Of a stretch of 64,000 nucleotides of DNA, positions 34,368-43,421 are shown in pieces. Position 1 is the stretch's first letter, and the number at the start of each line of letters is the position of its first letter. The position numbers and the translations under genes are program-made. The stretch comes from an uncultured Alphaproteobacteria bacterium (GTDB lineage Bacteria > Pseudomonadota > Alphaproteobacteria > Rs-D84). The notes under the pieces are model-generated. The model did not search any database. It worked only from the letters and a program-made list of their open reading frames with translations, and was not told where the DNA came from. The stretch spans positions 1 to 64,000 of the forward strand of contig CALXMR010000004.1 of NCBI GenBank assembly GCA_944389525.1. Direction: 5' to 3'.

Positions 34368-36977
34368 ATGTTACAGAATATTATCGGTAAAATCTTGGGT
34401 TCTGCGAATGACAGAATTGTTAAATCGTATGATAAAACCGTTTCTTTAATCAATGATTTGGAACCAAAATATCATGAAATGTCTGATGAACAGCTGCGTG
34501 AACAGACGAATGTATTGCGTGGCCGTTTGGCGGCGGGCGAAAAGGAAAAGAATATATTGCCAGATGCGTTCGCCCTGGTACGCGAGGCGTCTGTGCGTTC
34601 TATTGGGTTGCGGCACTTTAATGTCCAGTTGATTGGGGGTATGGTATTGACCAATGGGCAAATTGCCGAAATGAAGACAGGTGAAGGTAAAACATTGGTC
34701 GCAACATTGGCCCTGTATTTAAAGGCATTGCATGGTCGCGGTGCACATTTGATTACGGTGAATGACTATCTGGCATCGCGTGACGCGGAATGGATGGGCC
34801 AGGTTTATCGTTTCTTGGGGTTGACTGTTGGTATTATCCAGCATGATATGACAGATGATGAACGCCGGGCGGCGTATGCGTGTGATATTACATATGTAAC
34901 GAATTCTGAATTAGGATTTGATTATCTGCGCGATAATATGAAATTCTCCAAGGCTCAACAGGTGTTGCGCCCGCTGTTCTATGCCATCGTTGACGAAGTG
35001 GACAGCATTTTAATTGACGAAGCGCGTACCCCGCTGATTATATCTGGGCCGGCCGAAGATACCAGTGAACTGTATGAACGGGTTGATGCGGTTGTTGCAC
35101 AGCTGGGGGTGGACGATTATAAAAAAGATGAAAAAGATCGGCATGTAACACTGACGGATGTGGGGGTCGATAATGCCACGCGTATGCTGAAAGACGCCGG
35201 GTTGTTAATTGGCGATAATTTGTATGCGTCTGAAAACGCCGCGCTGGTTATGCATATCCAGCAATCGTTATTGGCGCACCATCTGTACCATAAAAATGTG
35301 AACTATGTTGTGCGTAATGGCGAAATTCTGATAGTTGATGAATTTACCGGTCGTGTGATGACGGGGCGCCGCTTTGGCAAAGGACTGCACCAGGCGATCG
35401 AGGCCAAAGAACATGTAAAAGTACAACCAGAAAATCAAACAGTGTCCAGTATTTCGTATCAGAACTTGTTCCGGTTGTATCCGACATTGGCTGGGATGAC
35501 TGGCACCGCCATGACCGAAGCGGCCGAATTCGAAGAAATTTATAAACTGCGCGTGGTGTCAATTCCGACAAATCGCCCGGTGGCGCGTATTGATCATCAT
35601 GACGAAATATATCGTAACAAAGATGAAAAATACGATGCAATTATAAAGCAAATTGCCGAATGTATGGAACGCAAACAGCCAGTCTTGGTTGGTACGGTGT
35701 CTATTGAAAAATCCGAAGAATTGGCGGCGATTGTGCGTAAAAAACTGGGGATTAGTCCGGCGGTGTTGAACGCAAAACATCACGAGTCAGAGGCAAAAAT
35801 TGTTGCCCAGGCCGGTGCACCAGGTGCGGTTACAATTGCAACAAATATGGCGGGACGCGGTACAGATATTAAACTGGGCGGAAATGCGGAAAATCTGATT
35901 GCAGAATTGTCCCCAGAAGATCCAGATTTTGATACCAAAAAGCAAGAAATCTATGACCGGATTGAAAAAAATAAAAAGCAGGTCTTGGATGCGGGCGGTT
36001 TGTATGTAATTGGTACAGAACGGCATGAATCACGCCGTATTGATAATCAGTTGCGCGGCCGTTCTGGGCGCCAGGGTGACCCCGGGGATTCAAAGTTCTT
36101 TTTGGCACTGGACGATGATTTAATGCGTATATTTGGTGCCGCGCGGTTGCAAGGAATGCTGACTACATTGGGACTGAAACCGGGCGAGGCAATTACCCAT
36201 CCGTGGATAACCAAGGCGTTAGAAAAGGCACAAAAACGCGTTGAATCCAGATATTTCGAATCCCGTAAAGAATTATTGAAATACGATGATGTTATGAACG
36301 AACAACGCGGCGTAGTGTACAAGCAGCGCGATGATTTGATGGTGTCAGATGATTTAGCGCCGTTGGCACGCGAAATGATTGGTGATGTTGTTGAAATGAT
36401 TTGTGAAAACAATATCCCAGAAAAAGCACACCCGGCAGATTGGAACTTGCGCGGGATTCATGATGCGATGTTGCGTGCATTTGCGTTGGATATCACAGAT
36501 ATTGAAAAATGGAAAACAGACGAGACAATATCTGATCGACGGGCGTATGAAATATTGTACAATTTGGCAATGCGCCGGTATCAACACCAGGCCGAAAAAT
36601 ATGGTCCAGAATTGATGCAGATGGCATCGCGTCAAATGATGCTGGGGGCGTTGGATGCGGTATGGAAACGGCATCTGCAACAGATGGATTATTTACAGAC
36701 GGCAATCGGTTTGCGCGGGTATGCCCAGAAAAATCCACTGTATGAATATAAACGCGAGGCATTGGATTTATTCAAAAATACAATTAACAACTTTAAGATA
36801 ATGTCTGTATCGTACATCTGTCGGATGGAATTGACACACGAAGATGTCGCAAAGACTGAACGCGAACGGGCGCAGCATGATGCCGCGCTGAACCAGGCGG
36901 GCGAAGCGCGCCGTAACGCGCCGTGTCCGTGTGGGTCGGGTTTGAAATACAAACATTGTTGTGGAAAGTTGAAATAA
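34368..36977 (+). CDS. secA: Preprotein translocase ATPase SecA
   Basis: The 869-residue motor has NBD1 with Walker A MKTGEGKTLVA, the DEVDSILIDEARTPLIISG block, the preprotein cross-linking domain, and NBD2 with TNMAGRGTDIKLGG and RHESRRIDNQLRGRSGRQGD. The C-terminal zinc motif is CPCGSGLKYKHCCG. It drives export of signal-peptide proteins through SecYEG, which fits the many exported proteins here. The ATG before LQNIIGKILG has an AAGGAAA site; an upstream in-frame extension is not conserved. Confidence 0.97.
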   Translation: MLQNIIGKILGSANDRIVKSYDKTVSLINDLEPKYHEMSDEQLREQTNVLRGRLAAGEKEKNILPDAFALVREASVRSIGLRHFNVQLIGGMVLTNGQIAEMKTGEGKTLVATLALYLKALHGRGAHLITVNDYLASRDAEWMGQVYRFLGLTVGIIQHDMTDDERRAAYACDITYVTNSELGFDYLRDNMKFSKAQQVLRPLFYAIVDEVDSILIDEARTPLIISGPAEDTSELYERVDAVVAQLGVDDYKKDEKDRHVTLTDVGVDNATRMLKDAGLLIGDNLYASENAALVMHIQQSLLAHHLYHKNVNYVVRNGEILIVDEFTGRVMTGRRFGKGLHQAIEAKEHVKVQPENQTVSSISYQNLFRLYPTLAGMTGTAMTEAAEFEEIYKLRVVSIPTNRPVARIDHHDEIYRNKDEKYDAIIKQIAECMERKQPVLVGTVSIEKSEELAAIVRKKLGISPAVLNAKHHESEAKIVAQAGAPGAVTIATNMAGRGTDIKLGGNAENLIAELSPEDPDFDTKKQEIYDRIEKNKKQVLDAGGLYVIGTERHESRRIDNQLRGRSGRQGDPGDSKFFLALDDDLMRIFGAARLQGMLTTLGLKPGEAITHPWITKALEKAQKRVESRYFESRKELLKYDDVMNEQRGVVYKQRDDLMVSDDLAPLAREMIGDVVEMICENNIPEKAHPADWNLRGIHDAMLRAFALDITDIEKWKTDETISDRRAYEILYNLAMRRYQHQAEKYGPELMQMASRQMMLGALDAVWKRHLQQMDYLQTAIGLRGYAQKNPLYEYKREALDLFKNTINNFKIMSVSYICRMELTHEDVAKTERERAQHDAALNQAGEARRNAPCPCGSGLKYKHCCGKLK

Positions 36978-37006
36978 AAAAAATCCGCCAGATGGCGGAT
37001 TTTTTT
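36976..37006. terminator. Bidirectional terminator between secA and pfkA
   Basis: The stem AAATCCGCCA/TGGCGGATTT has long A and T flanks. Confidence 0.9.
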
Positions 37007-38084
37007 ATTTGGTTTCCCCCAGGTATATCCCCATGTTGGTGGCAATGTCCAACAGTGGATCATCGGGTGAAACATATGCATCAGATGTTTGCAGGTCTGG
37101 TATATTCGGATCGGCGGTAACATATCCGGCACTGAAAAATTCTTCTAGACTGACGGTTTTGCATTCGCAATCATGAACTGCGGTCATGACATAGGTTTCA
37201 TTGTTCGCAATCGCATTTAATGCACAATCAGCAAATCGTGCCGCCAAGATACGATCCGCGGCCGTTGTGTCACCAACGCGTTGGGTATGTTCTGGATATG
37301 CCGTACGGTTCGGAATTCCGGCCGCAGTTAATTTGCGCGATATCATATCGGCTGGTCGGCCTGAATGCCCGCGTAACGATATCCCTTCGGACACCAGGAT
37401 TATTCCATAATCGCGCGGTGCGTGCAGTATGTGATCTATCAGTTTGTGTACATCGAATTTTATTTCTGGGATTAATATTGCCGATGCGCCAATCGCAATA
37501 CCCGCATTCAACGCCAGTTGTCCACAATCACGCCCCATTGTTTGTACCACGAACCAGCGGTGATGACTGCGTGCGGTCAACATCAGTTGATCACAAAACG
37601 AAGTCAACTGTTGCACCGCCGTGTTAAAACCAATGGTTTTATCTGTTAATGGAATATCCATATCAATAGTCTTTGGGATGCATATTAATTGCAGGCCGGA
37701 ATATATATCACGATTACACCATGCCAAAGATAAACTGCCGTTGCCACCAATCAATATCAATGCGTCCAGTTTTAATTCATTTAACGATTTACGCAGTTGG
37801 CGATTAAAGTGTTGCAACCTGCCCGTTTGGGCGGCGGTTTCAAAATTCAATGCCTGGGGCCGGCCGTTGTGCAGAAAACTGCCCGCCATACGGGCGCATT
37901 CAATTGGTAATGTTTCGTTGTTAAATTCGATAACGCGTGGCGGTGTGCTGCACAGGCCGTCTGTGCCGTCCAGTATACCCACAGTGCGCCACCCACGCAA
38001 TGCGGCACCACGGTAAATTCGCTGGATAACCGTGTTTAATCCAGAACAATCACCACCCGTGGTCATAATGCCTATCTTTTTCAT
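37005..38084 (-). CDS. pfkA: 6-phosphofructokinase family protein, divergent
   Basis: The 359-residue protein aligns with PFK across its length: GGDCSGLN at residues 10-17, GGNGS near 113, PKTIDMDIPLTDKTIGFNTA with the catalytic Asp, MGRDCGQLAL, and EHTQRVGDTTAADRIL. Several usual residues are changed: GGDGS reads GGNGS and QRGG reads QRVG. The Lys in PKTID is typical of PPi-dependent enzymes, while the Gly after N is typical of ATP enzymes. The phosphoryl donor is therefore uncertain. It is monocistronic. Confidence 0.78.
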   Translation of the reverse strand: MKKIGIMTTGGDCSGLNTVIQRIYRGAALRGWRTVGILDGTDGLCSTPPRVIEFNNETLPIECARMAGSFLHNGRPQALNFETAAQTGRLQHFNRQLRKSLNELKLDALILIGGNGSLSLAWCNRDIYSGLQLICIPKTIDMDIPLTDKTIGFNTAVQQLTSFCDQLMLTARSHHRWFVVQTMGRDCGQLALNAGIAIGASAILIPEIKFDVHKLIDHILHAPRDYGIILVSEGISLRGHSGRPADMISRKLTAAGIPNRTAYPEHTQRVGDTTAADRILAARFADCALNAIANNETYVMTAVHDCECKTVSLEEFFSAGYVTADPNIPDLQTSDAYVSPDDPLLDIATNMGIYLGETK

Positions 38085-38125
38085 ATTGCCCCCTGTCTTG
38101 TCCCGCGTATTATATCACAAATAAG

Positions 38126-38153
38126 TTGACAAAGAAATTATTTTTGCAATAAT
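38126..38153 (+). promoter_or_regulatory. Promoter of the LysM protein gene
   Basis: A consensus TTGACA and AATAAT are spaced by 16 bases, about 40 bases upstream of the start codon. Confidence 0.6.
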
Positions 38154-38193
38154 TTGTCCAAAGAAAAATTATAATCGCCCAGGAGATTTACAT

Positions 38194-39366
38194 ATGTCCA
38201 AAAATAATAAAAATAACAGCAATATTGGCAAGACTAAACGGTCCACAGATGATTTAATCGACAGCGCAATTGCCCAGCAAAATGACTGGATGGAAAATCG
38301 GCGCAATTTTGCGCGGCGTTTCTTGAAAACACTGAATATCTTTGCGCGGCCCAATCCGAAAAAAGATAGTGATGTTGCCGCCGCGGTGGTTGCAAATGTG
38401 CAATCGAAAAATCAGCACAGTGGTCTGGGGGCGTATTGGTTCCCGATACTGTGTGCGATATTGGTTGTTATGGTTGCAGTCTGGGTTATGTTTGTTCGGA
38501 CCAGTTCGGCCCCGGTTGTTGTCGCAGAAAATACAACAGAAACAACAGTCGCCGCGGATGAAAAATCAATCAAGGCAGAAGTTTTTGCACCACTGTTTGA
38601 TATTGTTCGTATCGAACCAGATGGTAATGTTGTCGTGGCGGGGCGTTGGATGGCAAATAAAAATATATCAATTGTTGTAAACGGTGACATTGTCGCCACC
38701 GAGCGTACAGATGCCAACGGTGAATTTGTGTACGCCCCAGCGCGCCAGTTTGAACCAGGAAACTATACCTTTTCGTTGATTGGCGTTGATCCAGAAATGA
38801 AATCCGAAGAAAATGTTTTTATCTATATTTCTGATCAGGGGTATAAAAATTCTGTATCATTGTTAATGACCAAAGACGGCAGTACTTTATTACAGGCGCC
38901 AACAATGTTGGTTGATGGCGATTTGGTTGTGTCAAAGATAGACTATCTGGATACGGGGCGCATTGTTGTGACCGGTGATGCATTGCCGCGCCTGCGTGTG
39001 TCGTTGGCATTGGACGATGAATATCTGGGCTTTGCGCGCGTGTCTGATTATAAGCATTTTGGTCTGGGGGCGGATGTAGGTGAACTGAAACCAGGGCAAG
39101 AATATAAATTAACAGTGCGCTTGCATGACGGTGATGGGCGCACAATTGCCGAAATTGCACACAAATTTGAAATGCCCAGAATGACTGGCGATGATGATAC
39201 ATACTATACGGTTCGCCGTGGGGATTGTTTGTGGATTATTGCGCGGAATTTTTTACGGCGTGGAATTTTGTTCAGCATCATTGCCGACAGAAATAATATT
39301 GAAAATCCGGATTTGATTTTCCCAAATCAAAATCTGCAAATACCAACGGGGGGAACAGCAAAATGA
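38194..39366 (+). CDS. Membrane-anchored LysM-domain protein
   Basis: The 390-residue protein has a cytoplasmic N-terminus, one transmembrane helix at about residues 80-102 (YWFPILCAILVVMVAVWVMFV) and periplasmic beta-sandwich-like repeats. A LysM domain occupies about residues 335-385 (YYTVRRGDCLWIIARNFL ... NPDLIFPNQNLQIP). Such proteins tether the inner membrane to peptidoglycan, and LysM/BON-like relatives occur throughout alphaproteobacteria. The following small gene overlaps its stop by four bases. Confidence 0.85.
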   Translation: MSKNNKNNSNIGKTKRSTDDLIDSAIAQQNDWMENRRNFARRFLKTLNIFARPNPKKDSDVAAAVVANVQSKNQHSGLGAYWFPILCAILVVMVAVWVMFVRTSSAPVVVAENTTETTVAADEKSIKAEVFAPLFDIVRIEPDGNVVVAGRWMANKNISIVVNGDIVATERTDANGEFVYAPARQFEPGNYTFSLIGVDPEMKSEENVFIYISDQGYKNSVSLLMTKDGSTLLQAPTMLVDGDLVVSKIDYLDTGRIVVTGDALPRLRVSLALDDEYLGFARVSDYKHFGLGADVGELKPGQEYKLTVRLHDGDGRTIAEIAHKFEMPRMTGDDDTYYTVRRGDCLWIIARNFLRRGILFSIIADRNNIENPDLIFPNQNLQIPTGGTAK

Positions 39367-39638
39367 ATGAAAAGCGTCAAAATGAAATGATTTATCGTAC
39401 TGCATCGATGGAATCACGGCACGAAATGGATTTGGCAGGATTGCTGATGATGGTGTCATCGTTGGAAATGCGGGCAAAGGTTTTGCGTGCAATCTCGGTA
39501 TTGCGGATTCTGGAAAATGTTCGCAAGAATATTGAACGCGGTGGCGTAAATAAAAAAGTCTTGCGTGCAACGCAAACAAAACTGGAAAAAATTCAGGCGG
39601 AATTGATAGATTATCAGCAAAACCAAAGTATCAGATAA
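39363..39638 (+). CDS. Small helical protein (91 aa), hypothetical
   Basis: The 91-residue all-helical protein has no membrane segment. It contains Leu/Ile heptad-like spacing over about residues 40-85 (LRILENVRKNIERGGVNKKVL), suggesting a coiled coil. It starts inside the stop of the LysM gene (ATGA), so the two are translationally coupled and probably functionally linked. Confidence 0.7.
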   Translation: MNEKRQNEMIYRTASMESRHEMDLAGLLMMVSSLEMRAKVLRAISVLRILENVRKNIERGGVNKKVLRATQTKLEKIQAELIDYQQNQSIR

Positions 39639-39668
39639 TAATATCTGTTGCCGCACATGGGGGGATTT

Positions 39669-40166
39669 ATGTCTGGCAGGAATATATTTGGGTATTTTGT
39701 TGGAATACTGTTGTTTTTGATAATTATTCCTGGGGTGATGTATGGCGTTGCGGTTAATTTTATTATGCCCATAGATTTGGTGGTGTGTTGTGTGCTGGGG
39801 TTGTTGCTGGCTGTATTGGGCATAGTTTTTATGATTTGGTCAAATGTTGATATGGTCAGAATTGGTCGCGGTTGTCCAACAGATGGATTTAATATCGCGT
39901 TGGGAGAACGAACCAAGAAACTGATTGTCAGCGGACCATACCGGTATACACGAAATCCGATGTTGTTTGGTACATTTGTTTTCTATCTTGGATTGGCGTT
40001 GCTGTTTAATTCATATTCTGCGTTGGTTGTGCCGATTGTATTTATTTCATATATGGTGTGGCATGTAAAAAAATTTGAAGAACCCAGATTGTATAACGAC
40101 TTCAAAGACGAATATATCAGATATAAAAACACTACCCCATTGTTGTTTCCAAAATTAAAAAAATAA
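39669..40166 (+). CDS. ICMT/PEMT-family membrane methyltransferase-like protein
   Basis: The 165-residue protein has four hydrophobic segments and the isoprenylcysteine methyltransferase-like signature GPYRYTRNPMLFG near residue 90. The C-terminal motif EEPRLYNDFKDEYIRYK holds the conserved Glu. The family methylates lipid or protein substrates with SAM at the membrane; the substrate here is unknown. A six-G ribosome binding site precedes the chosen ATG. Confidence 0.8.
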   Translation: MSGRNIFGYFVGILLFLIIIPGVMYGVAVNFIMPIDLVVCCVLGLLLAVLGIVFMIWSNVDMVRIGRGCPTDGFNIALGERTKKLIVSGPYRYTRNPMLFGTFVFYLGLALLFNSYSALVVPIVFISYMVWHVKKFEEPRLYNDFKDEYIRYKNTTPLLFPKLKK

Positions 40167-40190
40167 AAAACCGACACAGTGTTGGTTTTT
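40167..40190. terminator. Bidirectional terminator
   Basis: The hairpin AAAACCGACAC/GTGTTGGTTTT separates the methyltransferase-like gene from the convergent GIY-YIG gene. Confidence 0.8.
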
Positions 40191-40437
40191 ATTGTTGCCA
40201 TAATCGTTTGTTGGCAAAGGCTTGACCAGAACCGCTTTTTAGGTACATCTCAAAATTTTTTGCCGATGTTTCATCTGAAAAAGCAATGTAAGTTATTAAT
40301 TTCCATGGTTTGAATTTTGCCGTATGTTTGGAATATCCAGCATTATGGTCCGCCAGCCGCTGTTTCAAATCTGTGGAATAGCCAACATATCTTTGATTTG
40401 GAAATTTTTCAGATTGTATAAGATAAACATAAAACAT
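40189..40437 (-). CDS. GIY-YIG domain protein (URI-type endonuclease-like)
   Basis: The 82-residue protein is a compact GIY-YIG domain: YVYLIQSEK for the first motif, RYVGYSTDLKQRLADHNAG with the conserved Arg, and a C-terminal Glu (NFEMYLKSGSG). Free-standing proteins of this size are common in bacteria and have no established role. Confidence 0.88.
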   Translation of the reverse strand: MFYVYLIQSEKFPNQRYVGYSTDLKQRLADHNAGYSKHTAKFKPWKLITYIAFSDETSAKNFEMYLKSGSGQAFANKRLWQQ

Positions 40438-40455
40438 ATGAAAATATTATTATAT

Positions 40456-40700
40456 TCAGCCACACTTCGTCAAGACTTCGTGTGGCACGCCTTTGCCTGT
40501 GCGGCTCGTCTGGCGTGTGGCGCAGCCACCCGAAGCCTCGCCGAGGCGAAGGGTGGTGCGGGCGAAGGGAATGTATAATTCCCTGCCGAAATCAATCCAA
40601 TCGCTGGGGCTCTTGGTGATTTCGGCGGGCCCCTTTCACTGCGCGCTGGCGCGCTGCGTTCCGAACCCTGCGCCGCTGGCGCGGCTTTGTCGGGTTCGCT
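40456..40700. repeat. Hairpin-rich repeat tract
   Basis: This GC-rich stretch between the GIY-YIG gene and tRNA-Gly holds no credible gene. It is a chain of palindromes: CCACAC/GTGTGG (40460-40485), CCACCC..GCCTCG/CGAGGC..GGGTGG (40526-40556), AGGGAAT/ATTCCCT (40566-40584), GCCGAAATCA/TGATTTCGGC (40585-40626) and CGAACCC/GGGTTCG (about 40664-40697). Composition differs sharply from the flanks, suggesting inserted mobile repeat elements. Confidence 0.7.
40554..40572. repeat. Direct copy of the tRNA-Gly 3' end
   Basis: These 19 bases are identical to 40753-40771, which is the 3' end of tRNA-Gly including CCA, discriminator and acceptor strand. The 200-bp spacing is compatible with an att-like duplication left by integration, or with a tRNA-derived repeat. 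Confidence 0.6.
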
Positions 40701-40713
40701 TCCATCGCCGACA

Positions 40714-40746
40714 ATCCAAAAAACAAAACCGACACCAGGTCGGTTT
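40714..40746 (-). terminator. Terminator of tRNA-Gly
   Basis: The stem AAACCGAC/GTCGGTTT, followed on the minus strand by TTGTTTTTTGG, lies 6 bases beyond the tRNA 3' end. Confidence 0.8.
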
Positions 40747-40752
40747 ATTTTT

Positions 40753-40826
40753 TGGTGCGGGCGAAGGGAATCGAACCCTCGTCTTCAGCTTGGGAAGCTG
40801 ACGTGCTACCATTATACCACGCCCGC
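40753..40826 (-). tRNA. tRNA-Gly (anticodon CCC)
   Basis: The minus strand folds as a 74-base cloverleaf. The acceptor stem is GCGGGCG/CGCCCGC, the anticodon arm is TCAGC-TTCCCAA-GCTGA with anticodon CCC, and the T arm contains GGTTCGATTCC. CCA is encoded. The sequence closely resembles other bacterial tRNA-Gly(CCC). A TATAAA -10 box lies just upstream. Confidence 0.95.
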
Positions 40827-40895
40827 GATTGTCTGGTGCATTTTATACCCCGCATGCATAAAAGTCCAGCACAAAAAACATCTGACTTTTTCGGG

Positions 40896-40924
40896 TTGCT
40901 TTTTATATTTTTCAGGCCTAGGAT
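40896..40924 (+). promoter_or_regulatory. Putative promoter of the glutamate dehydrogenase gene
   Basis: TTGCTT and TAGGAT are spaced by 17 bases, about 36 bases upstream of the start codon. Confidence 0.4.
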
Positions 40925-40960
40925 TCATTTTGCCTTAAACTAACTAAGGGAGTTTTAATT

Positions 40961-42214
40961 ATGGCAAACGAAAATTTAAATCCGTTAATCGGTGCCCAGC
41001 AACGGGTCAAGGTAGCATGTGAAAAACTGGGGATGCCGGCGGAAGTTTATGAAATTTTAAAAAATCCACAGCGTATGATAGAAGTATCGATTCCGGTGAA
41101 AATGGATGATGGATCAATTCGTGTATTTACCGGTTTTCGTGCCCAGCATAATACTGCGGTGGGGCCGTCCAAGGGTGGCGTGCGCTTTCATCAAAATGTA
41201 ACGCGTGATGAAGTGGCGGCGTTGTCTATTTGGATGACTTTCAAGTGTTCGGTAACAGGCATTCCGTATGGTGGCGGCAAAGGCGGCATCATCGTCAATC
41301 CAAAAGAATTGTCGGCGGGTGAACTGGAACGGTTATGTCGCGGATATGTGGATGCGATTTATCCAATCTTGGGTGAACGGCGCGATGTGCCAGCCCCAGA
41401 TGTTAATACCAATGGCCAGATTATGGCATGGATGATTGATGAATATATCAAACTGTCTGGGGAATCTGCGTTTGGTACATTTACTGGAAAACCTGTGGAA
41501 CTGGCGGGATCGCTGGGGCGTAATGCGGCGACCGGCCTGGGTATTTCAATTATTATGGCAGAGGCATTAAAAAAGCAAGGCAAAGAAATGCGCGGCGCGC
41601 GTGTCGCAATCCAGGGATTCGGCAATGTAGGCAGCTTTACCGCAAAATGCAGCAGTGATATGGGCGCAAAAGTTGTCGCAATCGCAGAATGGAATACAAC
41701 ATTGTTTAATGAAAACGGTCTGGATATTAACGCATTGATGAAATTCAAGGCGGAAAATAACGGCAGTATAAAAGGATTCCCAGGGGCGTCTGAAATCAGT
41801 GCCGAAGAATTCTGGGGATTGGATGTTGATGTATTATCCCCATGCGCGATGGAAAACACCATCAACAAAGAAACTGCGCCGTTAATCAAAACAAAACTGG
41901 TGGTCGAAGGTGCAAATGGACCAACCACACTGGATGGTGAAGAAATCTTGTTGAAAAACGGTGTGACGGTTGTGCCAGACATTCTGGCAAATGCCGGCGG
42001 TGTGACGGTTTCATACTTTGAATGGGTCCAGAATCGCTATGGCTATTACTGGGGCGAAGATGAAGTCGAACAGAAAGAAAAAGTCGCAATGAAAAATGCG
42101 TTTGATGCGATTTATAAAATCAAAGAAGAATACAATGTATCAATGCGTGAAGCCGCATATATGCACTCAATCAAACGGGTTGCGGCGGCAATGAAATTGC
42201 GTGGATGGTACTAA
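40961..42214 (+). CDS. gdhA: Glutamate dehydrogenase
   Basis: The 417-residue Glu/Leu/Phe/Val dehydrogenase has the substrate motif PSKGGVRFH and the catalytic Lys region VTGIPYGGGKGGI near residue 105. The dinucleotide-binding GFGNVGSF lies near 225, and DILANAGGVTVSYFEW near 345. It interconverts glutamate with 2-oxoglutarate and ammonia. Length and motifs fit the hexameric small-subunit class. An AAGGGAG ribosome binding site precedes ATG. Confidence 0.93.
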   Translation: MANENLNPLIGAQQRVKVACEKLGMPAEVYEILKNPQRMIEVSIPVKMDDGSIRVFTGFRAQHNTAVGPSKGGVRFHQNVTRDEVAALSIWMTFKCSVTGIPYGGGKGGIIVNPKELSAGELERLCRGYVDAIYPILGERRDVPAPDVNTNGQIMAWMIDEYIKLSGESAFGTFTGKPVELAGSLGRNAATGLGISIIMAEALKKQGKEMRGARVAIQGFGNVGSFTAKCSSDMGAKVVAIAEWNTTLFNENGLDINALMKFKAENNGSIKGFPGASEISAEEFWGLDVDVLSPCAMENTINKETAPLIKTKLVVEGANGPTTLDGEEILLKNGVTVVPDILANAGGVTVSYFEWVQNRYGYYWGEDEVEQKEKVAMKNAFDAIYKIKEEYNVSMREAAYMHSIKRVAAAMKLRGWY

Positions 42215-42235
42215 GTTTGGTTCCGCGTAAATAAA

Positions 42236-42262
42236 AAAATCCCCGAACACGGGGATTTTTTA
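42236..42262 (+). terminator. Terminator after gdhA
   Basis: The stem AAATCCCC/GGGGATTT is followed by a T-rich tail. Confidence 0.85.
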
Positions 42263-42280
42263 TTTTTGCGAATTTTGCAA

Positions 42281-42700
42281 TTATTTTGAACACAGTTCAA
42301 CTGCATAAAATTCGTTGTTTGCAATATCTTCGGCAGTGCCACAGAACAGACGGAAATTGCATGTGTTTTCAGGTGTGCCCATTTGTTCCATTGTGTTTTG
42401 TGGAATGATGTTCAGCATGCATTGACCATCCGTAATGCTTTCTGTCGGAATTACAGCAGAAAAGAATGCCACTGTTTTCTTCTTGGCGGCAATTTCTTTG
42501 ACGGTATCGCTGGCAACAATTGGAATCACATAGTCACCATTTGGGCCAATCGCGACAATGGTTGTGCCAACGCCCTGTTGTGCACTGGCCTGGATTTCTG
42601 ATTCGATTTTTGCAAAATCTTCGGGTGTTGGGGCGGCGTTTTCACTGTTGCATGCGGCCAATGTGGCGGCAACCAGGGCAAATATAGACAATTTTTTCAT
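42281..42700 (-). CDS. Lipoprotein, hypothetical (139 aa)
   Basis: The lipoprotein signal MKKLSIFALVAATLAAC predicts lipidation at the Cys. The 120-residue mature part has four further cysteines (CMLN, CNF, CGTA, CSK), probably in disulfides. It shows alternating short beta segments (GTTIVAIGPNGDYVIPIV). AAGGAGAA precedes ATG at ideal spacing. No family is recognised. Confidence 0.78.
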   Translation of the reverse strand: MKKLSIFALVAATLAACNSENAAPTPEDFAKIESEIQASAQQGVGTTIVAIGPNGDYVIPIVASDTVKEIAAKKKTVAFFSAVIPTESITDGQCMLNIIPQNTMEQMGTPENTCNFRLFCGTAEDIANNEFYAVELCSK

Positions 42701-42776
42701 GGGTTCTCCTTTTGTTTTCTTGTGTGTTTGCGGGTTCATTATAGCAGTAAATAAATAAAAATAAATCATAAAATGT

Positions 42777-42805
42777 TTGACTTTTTTACTTTTTTAGTAC
42801 ATACT
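42777..42805 (+). promoter_or_regulatory. Putative promoter of the rpsP operon
   Basis: TTGACT and CATACT are spaced by 17 bases. This leaves a leader of about 130 bases before rpsP, in which I see no clear structure. Confidence 0.4.
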
Positions 42806-42943
42806 GGGCCTGCAAATCCCAAAGATTGCCATCACAGATTATCCAGATGCGGGTTCGCATTGGTACACCATCCGATAAGTTTTTATCCTTGGTGCGGGTT
42901 TTCTTTGTGGATGAATAGTTAAATAAAGTTAAGGAGCAAAATT

Positions 42944-43408
42944 ATGGCAACTGTTATCAGATTGGCGCGTTTCGGTGCAAAAAAGCGTCCGTATTATCAT
43001 ATTGTCGTTACAGATTCACGCAATGCGCGTAATTCTGGAAATGTATTAGAGGTTGTTGGAAAATACGACCCGATGTTGGCACGCGATAATGAAAAGCGTG
43101 TTGTGCTGAAAATTGATGAAATCAAGGCCTGGTTAGGCAAAGGTGCAAAACCGTCCGACCGTGTTTACCGTTTCTTGGCGAATGCCGGATTGGTTTCTGC
43201 ACGCGTTGTTCCAAACCAGACAAAAAAGAATCAGCAGTCTGAAAAGACATTGATGAAAATCAAAGACAAACAAGAAAAACTGGCGAAAATAGCCGAAGAA
43301 AAAGCCGCCGCAGAAGCCGCAGCCAAGGCCGCAGCAGAAGCGCCAGCCGAAGAAGCCCCGGCCACAGATGCCCCAGCGGCAGAAGAATCTGCGCCGGTTG
43401 CCGAATAA
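42944..43408 (+). CDS. rpsP: 30S ribosomal protein S16
   Basis: The 154-residue protein contains the S16 core (VIRLARFGAKKRPYYHIVV, then GKYDPM and LAKGAKPSDRV-like blocks). A long C-terminal extension of Lys/Glu followed by an Ala/Glu/Pro-rich tail is common in alphaproteobacteria. It is the first gene of the rpsP-rimM-trmD-rplS operon. TAAGGAG precedes ATG. Confidence 0.95.
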   Translation: MATVIRLARFGAKKRPYYHIVVTDSRNARNSGNVLEVVGKYDPMLARDNEKRVVLKIDEIKAWLGKGAKPSDRVYRFLANAGLVSARVVPNQTKKNQQSEKTLMKIKDKQEKLAKIAEEKAAAEAAAKAAAEAPAEEAPATDAPAAEESAPVAE

Positions 43409-43421
43409 TTTTGCATACAGA

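Noticed and set aside
40493-40801. Plus-strand frames across the hairpin tract and tRNA-Gly
   Set aside because: They run through palindromes and the antisense of a tRNA, with no start signals or protein-like composition.
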